Assembly (NCBI RefSeq): GCF_900106075.1
Contig: NZ_LT629794.1
Span: 2,274,001-2,338,000, forward strand
Length of the DNA stretch: 64,000 nt
Direction of reading: 5' to 3'
Source: Polaribacter sp. Hel1_33_78
GTDB taxonomy: Bacteria; Bacteroidota; Bacteroidia; Flavobacteriales; Flavobacteriaceae
The notes below the pieces were generated by a model. That model did no database searches and was not told where the DNA came from. It saw only the letters and a program-made list of their open reading frames with translations. Position 1 is the stretch's first letter, and each line of letters opens with the position of its first letter. Of this stretch, positions 42,075 to 51,150 are shown one piece after another. The position numbers were made by a program, and so were the translations under genes.

Positions 42075-42233
42075 TTAATTTTTAGGATTATTCAAAATTA
42101 CCAAAGCACCAATCACGCCAGGAATCCAGCCACAAAGGGTTAATAATAGAATAATGAAGAAAGAACCACAACCTTTTCCTAATACTGATAAAGGCGGAAA
42201 AACAATGGCTAGTAAAACTCTAAAAAAACTCAT
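42075..42233 (-). CDS. YqaE/Pmp3 family small membrane protein
   Basis: A 52-residue two-helix protein with ATG at 42233. MSFFRVLLAIVFPPLSVLGKGCG and a second helix with GWIPGVIGALVIL are the UPF0057 hallmarks. Members are stress-linked proteins affecting membrane potential in yeast (Pmp3) and many bacteria. Confidence 0.85.
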   Translation of the reverse strand: MSFFRVLLAIVFPPLSVLGKGCGSFFIILLLTLCGWIPGVIGALVILNNPKN

Positions 42234-42321
42234 TTATATATTTATTTGTTTATATCAATAAGACGTTTAACTATTGACTTTGTTACATAATTACGTTTCG
42301 ATACCTTCAAATATTTGAGGG

Positions 42322-42340
42322 TATTATAATAATAATAATA
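42322..42340. repeat. TAA microsatellite
   Basis: About five TAA/ATA triplets (TATAATAATAATAATA) directly beside the large palindrome; it could vary in copy number. Confidence 0.5.
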
Positions 42341-42383
42341 GCTCAAAAGTTGCAAATTTAAAATTTGCAACTTTTGAGCTATT
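42337..42383. terminator. 23-bp palindromic terminator
   Basis: AATAGCTCAAAAGTTGCAAATTT (two segments, 42337-42359) is repeated inverted at 42361-42383 around one base. It follows the M14 peptidase gene on the minus strand and precedes yqaE, so it likely ends the peptidase transcript, possibly in both directions. Confidence 0.65.
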
Positions 42384-42483
42384 AAAAACTTCTTAATGCA
42401 ATTTTCTTCATTCTTTACAAAATAAATCGAATTGACAATTTAAGAGACAAAGCTATTACACTTTGTTTCTTTGTAAGGAAAAC

Positions 42484-44973
42484 TTACATTTTATCACCAA
42501 AGAAAATAGCATTCATTAATAACTTATTTGTTCCATACCAAAAAGCTCTAAAATTTGTATTATCCGTAAAAACGATGACGCTACCCTTACCTAACCTTTG
42601 CACCTTAAAGGGAACTGTATTTTTAATAACTTTTGCATTTTCTTTGGAAATATAACCACTCAATAATGGGCTTGATGTATACTGAATTGGGTTGTTATAA
42701 CTCTTTTTATCAGCTTTAATAAACAATGTTGAGTTTCTAAACAACGCTATTTTATCGTTCTTATATCCAAAATTAATAGGATGCGATCTATCTAAATTTG
42801 CTTCAAAAATTGCTCCACCAATATATTGTGCGCCAGACTGTAAAGATTTATTTTCAAATGAAACATTCTTAATGGTATCCATTTTTTGTTTATCAAATTG
42901 TAAGCTAATCATTTTGTTGCTCGACAACCATTTTGCAGTATTTTTATAGCCAACTAAAACTCCACCATTTTTAACCCAAGTTTTTAATTTATCAATAGCT
43001 ACTTTATCAATCTTACTACTAGGTATCACTATATGTGTGTATTTACTGATATCTATATTTGTAAAATAACTCATATCTAAACGAGTTAAATGCATATCAA
43101 AACGCTGATCTAACAAATGCCAGATTTCCCCAGAATCATTTCCTGCAATTCCGTTTCCGACTAACATTGCCACTTTTGGTTTTTTAATGGCGCTAAAATT
43201 GTTACTTCCTAAGTCAATACCTTCATTTAAACCTGTGGCTACTCCTTTTATCTGCACATGGCTTGCAATTGCTGCATTCTTTAAAAATTGATATAAATCG
43301 GTAGCATTTAATTTTTGGTTTTGAACTGGAATAAAAATGGTTCCATATTCATAAGAATTACCCTCATTTTTAAAATTCTTCATAGATACTTTTGCACGCA
43401 AACCTTCTTGCAAAATAGCATTTAAAGCTTTTGGAGTGTAATATTCATTCCAAGGCATTAAATAACCATAATCGCTTTTAAAAGAAACAGTTCCATTCTT
43501 TATTTTTAAATTTGTGATTTCACTACCTGCTTTTGCAAGCGATATATTTTCTGCATAATCAACACCAAAAGCATGATTAAAAGTCCATGCAGAAACATCG
43601 TAAAATAGACTGTCTTTAAATGTTTTTCGCACATTAAACATAGCTTTTACCAAACGTTGATTTTTCTGATTCATAGGCACTACATAACTGTATCCTTTTT
43701 TAAATTTTTTACCTTTAACCGAAAAATCAGATTTTATTTCATGAATATCTACTTGATGACGCTTTAAGACTTCTGCCAAATGAAAGCTTTTTGCCCCATC
43801 TTTTTCGTCACCAAAAACAATTGCTTTTTTCTCTCCAGAATTTCTAGATTCTTTGTAAAAATCTTGCTGATATTGTAAAATTTTAACACGCATATTTTTT
43901 GCAGCTTCTAAAGTTGATAATGCTGCTGTAAATTGATTTCTTATTGTAAACGGAAAGGTTAAAACTCCGTTTACTGTTTCCTGAGCATGTCCTCTTGAAC
44001 TGGCTTGCTCAAACAAAATCCCTATACTTCCATTGATATCTGGAAACGTTGAACCTTTGCCGTAGTAAAAATCATCAAAACTTTCTTCTGAATAATATAA
44101 CGAACCAATTTTATCTAAAGCTTTTGCATGATATGTTGCAATTTCTTTGGTTAAATCTTGATTCATTTGTGGTGTTAACGGATTTGTTCTGGAAGGAATT
44201 CCTGGTTGAAAAAAGAAACTAGCATTGCTACCCATTTCATGATGATCTGTTAATATATTGGGCAACCACTTATGAAAACTAGCAATTCTTGCTTTACTTT
44301 CTGGCAGTTGAACTGGCAACCAATCTCTATTCATATCAAACTGATAATGATTGGTTCTACCTCTTGGCCAAATCTCATTATACTCTCTATCATTTGGATC
44401 TGGGTTTATATTTTTACTTTTATTTATATTCGCCCAATACGCAAAACGTTGCAAACCATCTGGATTAAAAGATGGATCAAATAAAATAACAGTATTCCTT
44501 AATAAATCATCGATATTTTCTGCAGCAGCCAAATAATAAGCAACAGCTAAAGCTGCATTAGAGCCACTTGGTTCATTTCCATGAATAGAAAATCCTTGAT
44601 ACACAACAATTGGATTTTTTGAAATATCTACAGAACTATTATTGGTTGCATTAATATGTGCTTGTCTAATTTCTTCTATGTTTTTATGATTTTCAGGTGC
44701 AGTAATTGTTAATAATAACAATGGTCTTCCTTCATAGGTTGTACCTCTGGTCTCTATCGAAATTCGATCAGAAGAGGATGCTAAAACCTTCATATATTCT
44801 GTTAATTTGTCATGGGTAACATGCCATTCACCTACTTCATGCCCAATAATTTCTATAGGGGTTGGAACACTTTTATTATACGTTACGTTATTTGGTAAAT
44901 AGTAAGACAAATCAACTTTTTGAGCTGATATTGAAATGGATAGAAATAGAAAGAATACGATTAGTTTTTTCAT
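42484..44973 (-). CDS. Secreted M14 zinc carboxypeptidase-like protein
   Basis: An 829-residue protein with a signal peptide (about residues 1-18, cut near SAQ). The M14 domain has HGNE (zinc His/Glu) in YQGFSIHGNEPSG, third zinc ligand His in DHHEMG, and catalytic Glu in GILFEQASSRG. The C-terminal half contains a glutamine amidotransferase-like (GATase1/ThuA-type) domain (KVAMLVGNGIAGNDSGEIWHLLDQ) as in Bacteroidota homologues. ATG 44973 is chosen because the signal peptide follows at once. Confidence 0.85.
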   Translation of the reverse strand: MKKLIVFFLFLSISISAQKVDLSYYLPNNVTYNKSVPTPIEIIGHEVGEWHVTHDKLTEYMKVLASSSDRISIETRGTTYEGRPLLLLTITAPENHKNIEEIRQAHINATNNSSVDISKNPIVVYQGFSIHGNEPSGSNAALAVAYYLAAAENIDDLLRNTVILFDPSFNPDGLQRFAYWANINKSKNINPDPNDREYNEIWPRGRTNHYQFDMNRDWLPVQLPESKARIASFHKWLPNILTDHHEMGSNASFFFQPGIPSRTNPLTPQMNQDLTKEIATYHAKALDKIGSLYYSEESFDDFYYGKGSTFPDINGSIGILFEQASSRGHAQETVNGVLTFPFTIRNQFTAALSTLEAAKNMRVKILQYQQDFYKESRNSGEKKAIVFGDEKDGAKSFHLAEVLKRHQVDIHEIKSDFSVKGKKFKKGYSYVVPMNQKNQRLVKAMFNVRKTFKDSLFYDVSAWTFNHAFGVDYAENISLAKAGSEITNLKIKNGTVSFKSDYGYLMPWNEYYTPKALNAILQEGLRAKVSMKNFKNEGNSYEYGTIFIPVQNQKLNATDLYQFLKNAAIASHVQIKGVATGLNEGIDLGSNNFSAIKKPKVAMLVGNGIAGNDSGEIWHLLDQRFDMHLTRLDMSYFTNIDISKYTHIVIPSSKIDKVAIDKLKTWVKNGGVLVGYKNTAKWLSSNKMISLQFDKQKMDTIKNVSFENKSLQSGAQYIGGAIFEANLDRSHPINFGYKNDKIALFRNSTLFIKADKKSYNNPIQYTSSPLLSGYISKENAKVIKNTVPFKVQRLGKGSVIVFTDNTNFRAFWYGTNKLLMNAIFFGDKM

Positions 44974-45054
44974 CTTAATAAAAGTTTGATTACCTCCCAA
45001 ATATAAGAATTCAAAAAGGTTATATTTGGTTCTTTAACAATAATATAAAAAATT

Positions 45055-46158
45055 ATGTATATCAAACGTATTTTCCCAATAAAAGGGATGCTGAAATGGA
45101 CTAAAAGAGAAATCTTCTTATTCATATTAATTGGCACAATTCCGGTTATTTTATTTGATATCGTTGGGCTAAAATGGCTGAATGTACCTTGGTTACCATT
45201 AGGCGTTTTTGGAACTGCAATTTCTTTTTTAATCAGTTTTAAAAATAATGCGTCCTATGACCGCTTGTGGGAAGCTCGTAAAATTTGGGGAGGCATTGTA
45301 AATACATCTAGATCTTGGACTATTATGGTCAAAGATTTCATTGACAATACACATGCAAAAACACTTCTTTCTGCAGATGAATTACAAGCTGTAAAAAAAG
45401 AGTTAGTTCACAGACATATTGCCTGGCTAACAGCTTTACGTTATCAAATGAGAGGAGACAAGCCTTGGGAAACTCATTTAAAAAAGGATAAACAAAATGC
45501 AGCTTTTAGAGAAAACCATTATTTAGTTTTTGAAGATAGAATCCCCATTAGGGAGGCTATAAAATCATACATTTCTGAAGAAGAATTTGAAGAAATTTTT
45601 AGCAAAGGGAACAAACCATCTCAACTTTTAGGAATACAATCTAAACGTTTAAAAGAGTTAATGAACAAGGGTTTTATTGAAGATTTCAGGCACATGGAAA
45701 TGATGAATATCTTAGTTGAGTTTTACACATTACAAGGAAAATCTGAACGTATTAAGAACTTTCCGTATCCGAGACAGTATGCAACATTAAACTATATTTT
45801 TGTTTGGATTTTTATCTTTCTTTTACCCTTTGGAATTATGCAAAGTTTTGAAGCTATTGGAAGTCATATTATGGAAGAATTATTGGAGCATTCATCTAGT
45901 ACAAATTTGAGACATATTATTCAAGAATTTATAGCTAATCATTTTGTTTGGTTTTCAATACCCTTCAGTGCTTTATTATCTTGGGTTTTTCATACTATGG
46001 AAAAAATTGGAGAAAATACAGAGAATCCTTTTGAAGGCGGCGTCAATGACATACCAATAACAGATTTAAGTAGAGGTATAGAAATAGATATTCGTCAGTT
46101 GATAAACGACAAAGATATACCGGAACCTTATATTTGGAAGAATGATATTGTTATGTAA
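45055..46158 (+). CDS. Bestrophin-family (RFP-TM) anion channel-like protein
   Basis: A 367-residue membrane protein of the UPF0187/bestrophin family. The motif block FLISFKNNASYDRLWEARKIWGGIVN is diagnostic, with four membrane segments around 20-65 and 245-315 and the C-terminal ENPFEGGVNDIPI. Bacterial members form pentameric channels, chiefly cation- or chloride-conducting. A TATATTTG -7-like box at 45021-45028 lies just upstream. Confidence 0.85.
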   Translation: MYIKRIFPIKGMLKWTKREIFLFILIGTIPVILFDIVGLKWLNVPWLPLGVFGTAISFLISFKNNASYDRLWEARKIWGGIVNTSRSWTIMVKDFIDNTHAKTLLSADELQAVKKELVHRHIAWLTALRYQMRGDKPWETHLKKDKQNAAFRENHYLVFEDRIPIREAIKSYISEEEFEEIFSKGNKPSQLLGIQSKRLKELMNKGFIEDFRHMEMMNILVEFYTLQGKSERIKNFPYPRQYATLNYIFVWIFIFLLPFGIMQSFEAIGSHIMEELLEHSSSTNLRHIIQEFIANHFVWFSIPFSALLSWVFHTMEKIGENTENPFEGGVNDIPITDLSRGIEIDIRQLINDKDIPEPYIWKNDIVM

Positions 46159-46201
46159 AACAAAAAAAACGGAAATTAAAACATCCGTCTTTTTTTGTTT
46201 T
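46157..46201 (+). terminator. Rho-independent terminator after bestrophin gene
   Basis: ACGGA (46169-46173) pairs with TCCGT (46184-46188), extended by an A run and a long T run (CTTTTTTTG). It separates the convergent bestrophin and DUF1338 genes. Confidence 0.75.
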
Positions 46202-46215
46202 CATGAAATTAAGAT

Positions 46216-47028
46216 TTACACTTCTTGTAATTTCATATCTGTACTTTCAAAAATCTTATCTGCAGAACCTGCTATGAAACCAGAATATAATTCGCCATTA
46301 TACATTGCATGACGAAATGCAAATTCATAATAGCAAGACGTAATTTCTTTGGTAGTTTCTTTAAATACTATGGGTATTTTATCCGCTAAAACACTAGACT
46401 GTTCTAATAACTCAGAAGGAGTTCCTTTAATTTCTCCTCCCGATGTATTTATTTTAAAATGATTGTCTTTTAAGAACTGATTCACTTCTTGTAAAGTATC
46501 AAAAGAACTTAATCTATTCACATCAACTGTAAAATGATTCGAGCAAAACCCATTCACATAGAGCCATGCTGCATATTCAGTTTCTGTTTGTAGTTTTTGG
46601 TAAATTTCAAAAGAAGGTTGGTCCCATAAACGTCCCTTAAACACCAAATCTGACGGATGTAATTCTTCTAAAGCGATACTCTCAATCATGTTCTTTACTA
46701 TTTCTTGTAATTCTGAAGAAAACTCTTTAGTTAATAATTGACTTATAAAAACTCTAGGTAAGTTTTTATTAGTCGCATGCTCATAATGTTTAGCATATAA
46801 TTTTTTCTTTTCAAAATGATAATCCCCACATTCTATATAACCTGCCTCTATAAATGGAGCCGCTAACACTTTAATATTTACACGATCGTCATCAAAAGTT
46901 CTAAAGGCAACATGATCATTATAAACCACATCTCCTCTGCTTTCAAATAAGTCTTTAATTCTTTTTGCGGAAGGTGTTCTTTCTGTATATTCCTTCCACA
47001 ATTTCTCAAAAATTTGGATAGTATCCAT
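46216..47028 (-). CDS. DUF1338 iron-dependent 2-oxoadipate dioxygenase-like (HglS family)
   Basis: A 270-residue protein of the DUF1338 family. HglS/YdcJ members are Fe(II) enzymes converting 2-oxoadipate to D-2-hydroxyglutarate and CO2 in lysine breakdown. Metal and substrate residues are seen: His39 and Arg43 in DHVAFRTF, His in SNHFTVDVN and Glu in YYEFAFRHAMYNGELYSGF. It is shorter than E. coli YdcJ (about 450 residues), as in other Bacteroidota and plant members. ATG 47028 follows the usual start; a TTG extension at 47079 is doubtful. It is divergent from an Lrp regulator, with a YdiJ-type dehydrogenase following on. Confidence 0.85.
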   Translation of the reverse strand: MDTIQIFEKLWKEYTERTPSAKRIKDLFESRGDVVYNDHVAFRTFDDDRVNIKVLAAPFIEAGYIECGDYHFEKKKLYAKHYEHATNKNLPRVFISQLLTKEFSSELQEIVKNMIESIALEELHPSDLVFKGRLWDQPSFEIYQKLQTETEYAAWLYVNGFCSNHFTVDVNRLSSFDTLQEVNQFLKDNHFKINTSGGEIKGTPSELLEQSSVLADKIPIVFKETTKEITSCYYEFAFRHAMYNGELYSGFIAGSADKIFESTDMKLQEV

Positions 47029-47114
47029 GTATATAAAATTTTTGAACAAAAATAAATAGATTACTTTATTTATAGACAAATTTTAAGTAATTTTATTTTT
47101 TTATTTATCATAAT

Positions 47115-47159
47115 AAGTTAAATTAATTTTAATAGATTAAAATAAAATTAATTTAACTT
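47115..47159. promoter_or_regulatory. Perfect 17-bp inverted repeat, candidate Lrp operator
   Basis: AAGTTAAATTAATTTTA (47115-47131) and its exact complement (47143-47159) flank an 11-base centre, in the divergent gap between the DUF1338 and Lrp genes. Position and dyad fit binding of an Lrp/AsnC octamer to control both genes; a terminator is unlikely because it sits 22 bases before the Lrp start. Confidence 0.6.
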
Positions 47160-47181
47160 TAAATAATCCACAATATTTATC

Positions 47182-47640
47182 ATGGAAAATCAATTTGATT
47201 ATATCGATAAACAAATTTTACAAAAACTACAATTAGACGCTCGAAAAGCCTACTCCCAAATTGCAAGTGAATTAAAAGTATCAAATTCTTTAGTGCATCA
47301 ACGAATTAAAAAATTGACTGAACTAGGTGTGGTAACAAATGCTGAATTTATTCTTAATGAAAAAAAACTAGGGTATAAAACGAAATCATATACCGGAATC
47401 CGACTAAGGGAAGCACGTTTTGCAAAAAGTGTAATGGAAGCATTAGAAAAAATTAAAGAAGTCACAGAATGTAATTATGTTTCTGGAAATTATGCCATTT
47501 TCGCGCTTATATTTGCTCGCGATAATGAACACTTAAAAAATATTTTATATGAACAAGTACATCTAATCAATGGGGTTGCTGGTACTGATACATTTATCTG
47601 TTTTGACACTGGTTTTAAAAGAAATATTTCAATTGAATAA
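47182..47640 (+). CDS. Lrp/AsnC family regulator
   Basis: A 152-residue regulator: helix-turn-helix in residues 7-60 (DKQILQKLQLDARKAYSQIASELKVSNSLVHQRIKKLTELGV) and an RAM effector-binding domain from about 70 (CNYVSGNYAIFALIFARD). Such proteins sense amino acids, and the divergent neighbour suggests lysine, 2-aminoadipate or 2-oxoadipate as a guess. Likely autoregulated through the inverted repeat upstream. Confidence 0.9.
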   Translation: MENQFDYIDKQILQKLQLDARKAYSQIASELKVSNSLVHQRIKKLTELGVVTNAEFILNEKKLGYKTKSYTGIRLREARFAKSVMEALEKIKEVTECNYVSGNYAIFALIFARDNEHLKNILYEQVHLINGVAGTDTFICFDTGFKRNISIE

Positions 47641-47846
47641 GCAAAGCCTTACATTTCAGCCTTCTCAAATTATGAACTTTGCGAAAAAAAAGCAAAAACC
47701 ATGCATTAATAGAAAAAAAAATGCTTTGTAAAGATTTAAATAATAAAATCCATAAAATTTTAGATTAGCCCCTAGTTTTTACATATTTAAAAATTATTAT
47801 TGTCATATTTGTATTTATAAATAGCACTCATTTTTATAGGTAACTA

Positions 47847-50744
47847 ATGATTGATAATTCTAACTTAGACACTTTACATAACTCACTTTCTGGTGATGTT
47901 CTTTTCGATAATTTACAAAAATCAATCTATGCCACAGATGCATCTGTGTATCGCAAGATTCCTTTGGCTGTTGCGTTTCCAAAGGATGAAAAAGACATCA
48001 AGACTTTAATTGATTTTGCTATAAAAAACAGCATTACTTTAATTCCTAGAACAGCAGGAACTTCTTTGGCAGGACAATGTGTTGGAGACGGAATTGTAGT
48101 GGATGTTTCTAAACATTTTACAGATATTATTTCATTTGATGAACAAGCAAAAAAAATCACTTTACAACCAGGAATTGTTCGAGATTCATTAAATCTTTTT
48201 CTAAAACCATTTGGTTTATTTTTTGGTCCAAACACATCCACCTCGAACAGATGTATGATTGGTGGTATGGTTGGTAATAATTCCTCGGGAAGTACATCTA
48301 TAAAATACGGTGTTACACGCGATAAAGTTTTAGAAATTGATGCTATTTTAAGTGACGGAAGCTCTGCAAATTTTAAAGAAATTACTTCTGAAGAATTTAT
48401 AAAAAAAACAAAAGAAAACACTTTAGAAGGCAAGATTTATAAGAGTATTTATGCGGAACTTTCTTCTAAAGAAAACCAACATGAAATCAAAAATGAATTT
48501 CCTAAAGAGATTATTCATAGAAGAAATACCGGCTATGCTGTTGATGAATTTTTGATATCTGATTTATTTGGAGGAAAATCACCAACGATTAACGTCGCAA
48601 AATTTCTTTCCGGAAGTGAAGGAACCTTGGCTTTTTCGACTGCAATCACTTTACAACTAGATGATGTTGCTCCTAAAGAAAGTATTATGGTTTGTAGCCA
48701 CTTTACAACTATTAAAGAGAGTTTAAAAGCCACTGTTACGGCAATGAATCACAATTTATATAATTGTGAGTTAATGGATAAAACTATTTTAGATTGTACA
48801 AAAAGTAACCGAGAACAAGCAAAAAATAGGTTCTTTTTACAAGGAGATCCTGAAGCAGTATTAATGTTAGAAGTGTCTGCAAATACTATTGAAGAAGCAG
48901 AAGTTTTAGCAAGTAATTTAATCACAGATTTAGAAAAAAATAACTTTGGGTACCATCATCCAAAAGTATTTGGAAAAGACATTGCTAAAGTACATCATTT
49001 ACGAAAAGCAGGTTTAGGATTACTAGGAAATATGATAGGCGATAAAAAAGCTGTTGCATGTATTGAAGATACTGCTGTGGCTTTAGAAGATTTGCCAAAT
49101 TATATTGAAGAATTCAGTAAAATTATGGATAAATATCAGCAAAATGCCGTTTATTATGCTCATGCCGGAGCTGGTGAATTGCATTTACGTCCGATTTTGA
49201 ATTTAAAGAAAAAGGAAGATGTTGTTTTATTTAGAAAAATTACTACTGAAACCGCTGAATTAGTAAAAAAATACAAAGGCTCTTTTAGTGGAGAACATGG
49301 AGATGGTATTGTGCGCGCAGAATTTATTCCGTTAATGATAGGCGAACAAAATTATCAGTTATTAAGACGCATTAAAAAAGCTTTCGATCCAAACAATATT
49401 TTTAATCAAGGAAAAATTACAGATGCTTTTTCGATGGACAAAAACCTCCGTTATGAAATTGATAGAACAGAGCCACAAATAGATACGATTCAAGATTTTT
49501 CTGATAGCGAGGGAATTTTAAAATTAGCTGAAAAATGCAATGGCTCTGGAGATTGCAGAAAACCTGCAGAAGCAGGTGGAACGATGTGCCCAAGTTATAG
49601 AGCTACCAAAAATGAGAAAGACACCACACGGGCAAGAGCAAATATGTTACGGGAAGTTTTAACAAATAATGAGGCTAAAAACAAATTCGATTCTAAAGAA
49701 CTGAAAGAAGTTTTAGATCTCTGTTTAAGCTGCAAAGCATGTGCCTCTGAATGCCCAAGTAATGTAGATATTGCGACCATGAAAGCTGAGTTTTTATTTC
49801 AATATCAAGAAACAAATGGGTATCCATTAAGAAGTAAATTGTTTGCCAATAATGCAAAACTCAATAAACTAGGAAGTATAGTACCTGCTTTATCAAACTT
49901 AGTTTTAAATACATCGATCGCAAAATCTTTTATGGGAGTTGCTTTAGAACGAACTGTTCCAAAATTAGCTCCTAAAACATTAAAAAAATGGTTTTTAAAA
50001 CAACCAAAATCAAAAAACACTAAAACCATATATTTATTTTGTGATGAGTTTACTAATTTTTACGATGTCGAAATTGGTAAAGATGCTTTTCACTTGTTAG
50101 CAAAATTAGGTTATAATTTAGAAATTATAAATCACGAAGAAAGCGGAAGAAGTTATATTTCTAAAGGTTTTTTAAAAGAAGCCAAAAAAGTTTGTGATCA
50201 AAACATTAGCATTTTTAAAGATCTTATTACTGAAAAAACTCCATTGATAGGAATTGAACCTTCAGCAATTTTAACTTTTAAAGATGAATATATTCGATTG
50301 GCAGACGATACGCTTTCAGCGAAAAAAATAGCTAAAAACACTTTTACTTTTGAAGAGTTTTTAGCCAAAGAGTTCAAAAATAAAAATATAGATACTAGTT
50401 TATTTACAACAAAGCCTAGAACATTGAAGGTTCACGGTCACTGCCACCAAAAGGCATTATCTGGAACGCATGCCAGTTTTCAGATGTTGAATATTCCTAA
50501 AAATTATTCTGTAACTATACTAAACACTGGATGCTGCGGCATGGCCGGGTCTTTTGGATACGAGAAAGAACATTATGCTATTTCCATGCAAGTTGGTGAA
50601 GATACTTTGTTTCCGAAGATTAGAAATTGTAGTTCGGAAACAGAAATTGCAGCGGCTGGAACAAGTTGCAGACATCAAATTTTTGATGGCACAAAACGCA
50701 TTGCAAAACATCCTATAACATTGTTGAAAGAAGCCTTAAATTAA
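47847..50744 (+). CDS. YdiJ-like FAD/4Fe-4S D-2-hydroxyacid (D-2-hydroxyglutarate) dehydrogenase
   Basis: A 965-residue fused enzyme. Residues 20-250 are the FAD-binding PCMH domain (IPRTAGTSLAGQCVG, GGMVGNNSSGSTSIKYG), 260-520 the FAD-linked oxidase C-domain, 560-640 two 4Fe-4S clusters (CNGSGDCRKP...MCPSYR; CLSCKACASECPS) and 850-950 CCG domains (HGHCHQKAL, NTGCCGMAGSFG). E. coli and Pseudomonas YdiJ proteins of this layout oxidise D-2-hydroxyglutarate to 2-oxoglutarate. It lies 206 bases after the Lrp gene, and it would use the product of the DUF1338 enzyme. Confidence 0.85.
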   Translation: MIDNSNLDTLHNSLSGDVLFDNLQKSIYATDASVYRKIPLAVAFPKDEKDIKTLIDFAIKNSITLIPRTAGTSLAGQCVGDGIVVDVSKHFTDIISFDEQAKKITLQPGIVRDSLNLFLKPFGLFFGPNTSTSNRCMIGGMVGNNSSGSTSIKYGVTRDKVLEIDAILSDGSSANFKEITSEEFIKKTKENTLEGKIYKSIYAELSSKENQHEIKNEFPKEIIHRRNTGYAVDEFLISDLFGGKSPTINVAKFLSGSEGTLAFSTAITLQLDDVAPKESIMVCSHFTTIKESLKATVTAMNHNLYNCELMDKTILDCTKSNREQAKNRFFLQGDPEAVLMLEVSANTIEEAEVLASNLITDLEKNNFGYHHPKVFGKDIAKVHHLRKAGLGLLGNMIGDKKAVACIEDTAVALEDLPNYIEEFSKIMDKYQQNAVYYAHAGAGELHLRPILNLKKKEDVVLFRKITTETAELVKKYKGSFSGEHGDGIVRAEFIPLMIGEQNYQLLRRIKKAFDPNNIFNQGKITDAFSMDKNLRYEIDRTEPQIDTIQDFSDSEGILKLAEKCNGSGDCRKPAEAGGTMCPSYRATKNEKDTTRARANMLREVLTNNEAKNKFDSKELKEVLDLCLSCKACASECPSNVDIATMKAEFLFQYQETNGYPLRSKLFANNAKLNKLGSIVPALSNLVLNTSIAKSFMGVALERTVPKLAPKTLKKWFLKQPKSKNTKTIYLFCDEFTNFYDVEIGKDAFHLLAKLGYNLEIINHEESGRSYISKGFLKEAKKVCDQNISIFKDLITEKTPLIGIEPSAILTFKDEYIRLADDTLSAKKIAKNTFTFEEFLAKEFKNKNIDTSLFTTKPRTLKVHGHCHQKALSGTHASFQMLNIPKNYSVTILNTGCCGMAGSFGYEKEHYAISMQVGEDTLFPKIRNCSSETEIAAAGTSCRHQIFDGTKRIAKHPITLLKEALN

Positions 50745-50753
50745 AAGAATACT

Positions 50754-50782
50754 AAACTAAGAAAAATTCATTTTCTTAGTTT
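50754..50782 (+). terminator. Rho-independent terminator after the YdiJ-like gene
   Basis: AAACTAAGAAAA (50754-50765) pairs with TTTTCTTAGTTT (50771-50782), followed by ATTTTT. Confidence 0.75.
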
Positions 50783-51150
50783 ATTTTTAGCTTAAGACTC
50801 ACTATTTTATTCTCTTTTATTTTATAAAACCTCTTTTTAAGGGCAAAACCTATAAGGTGTTTAGAATCAATAATTTTATGAACACTATTTTTTTCTACTT
50901 TTTGTCATGTATGATGTCTTCCAAAAGAGGGAGAAAAGAATCAACATGAATCTCAAATATTAAACCTTTTCTACTCTCAATAAAGTCTTTACGACTTCAA
51001 TAAAATATTTCAATTTCATTTAAAAATTAATCTTTTGAAAAAAATATTGTGACTGATCTGGGTCATTTTATACTTGAAACTTCCTATTTATTTTTGTTAA
51101 AGAAATATAAGATTGTTAAATCAAAAAAATTAATATTTAAATTAAAAATC
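50783..51150. other. Intergenic region
   Basis: About 370 bases with no supported gene. It presumably holds the promoter of the following secreted protein. Confidence 0.5.
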
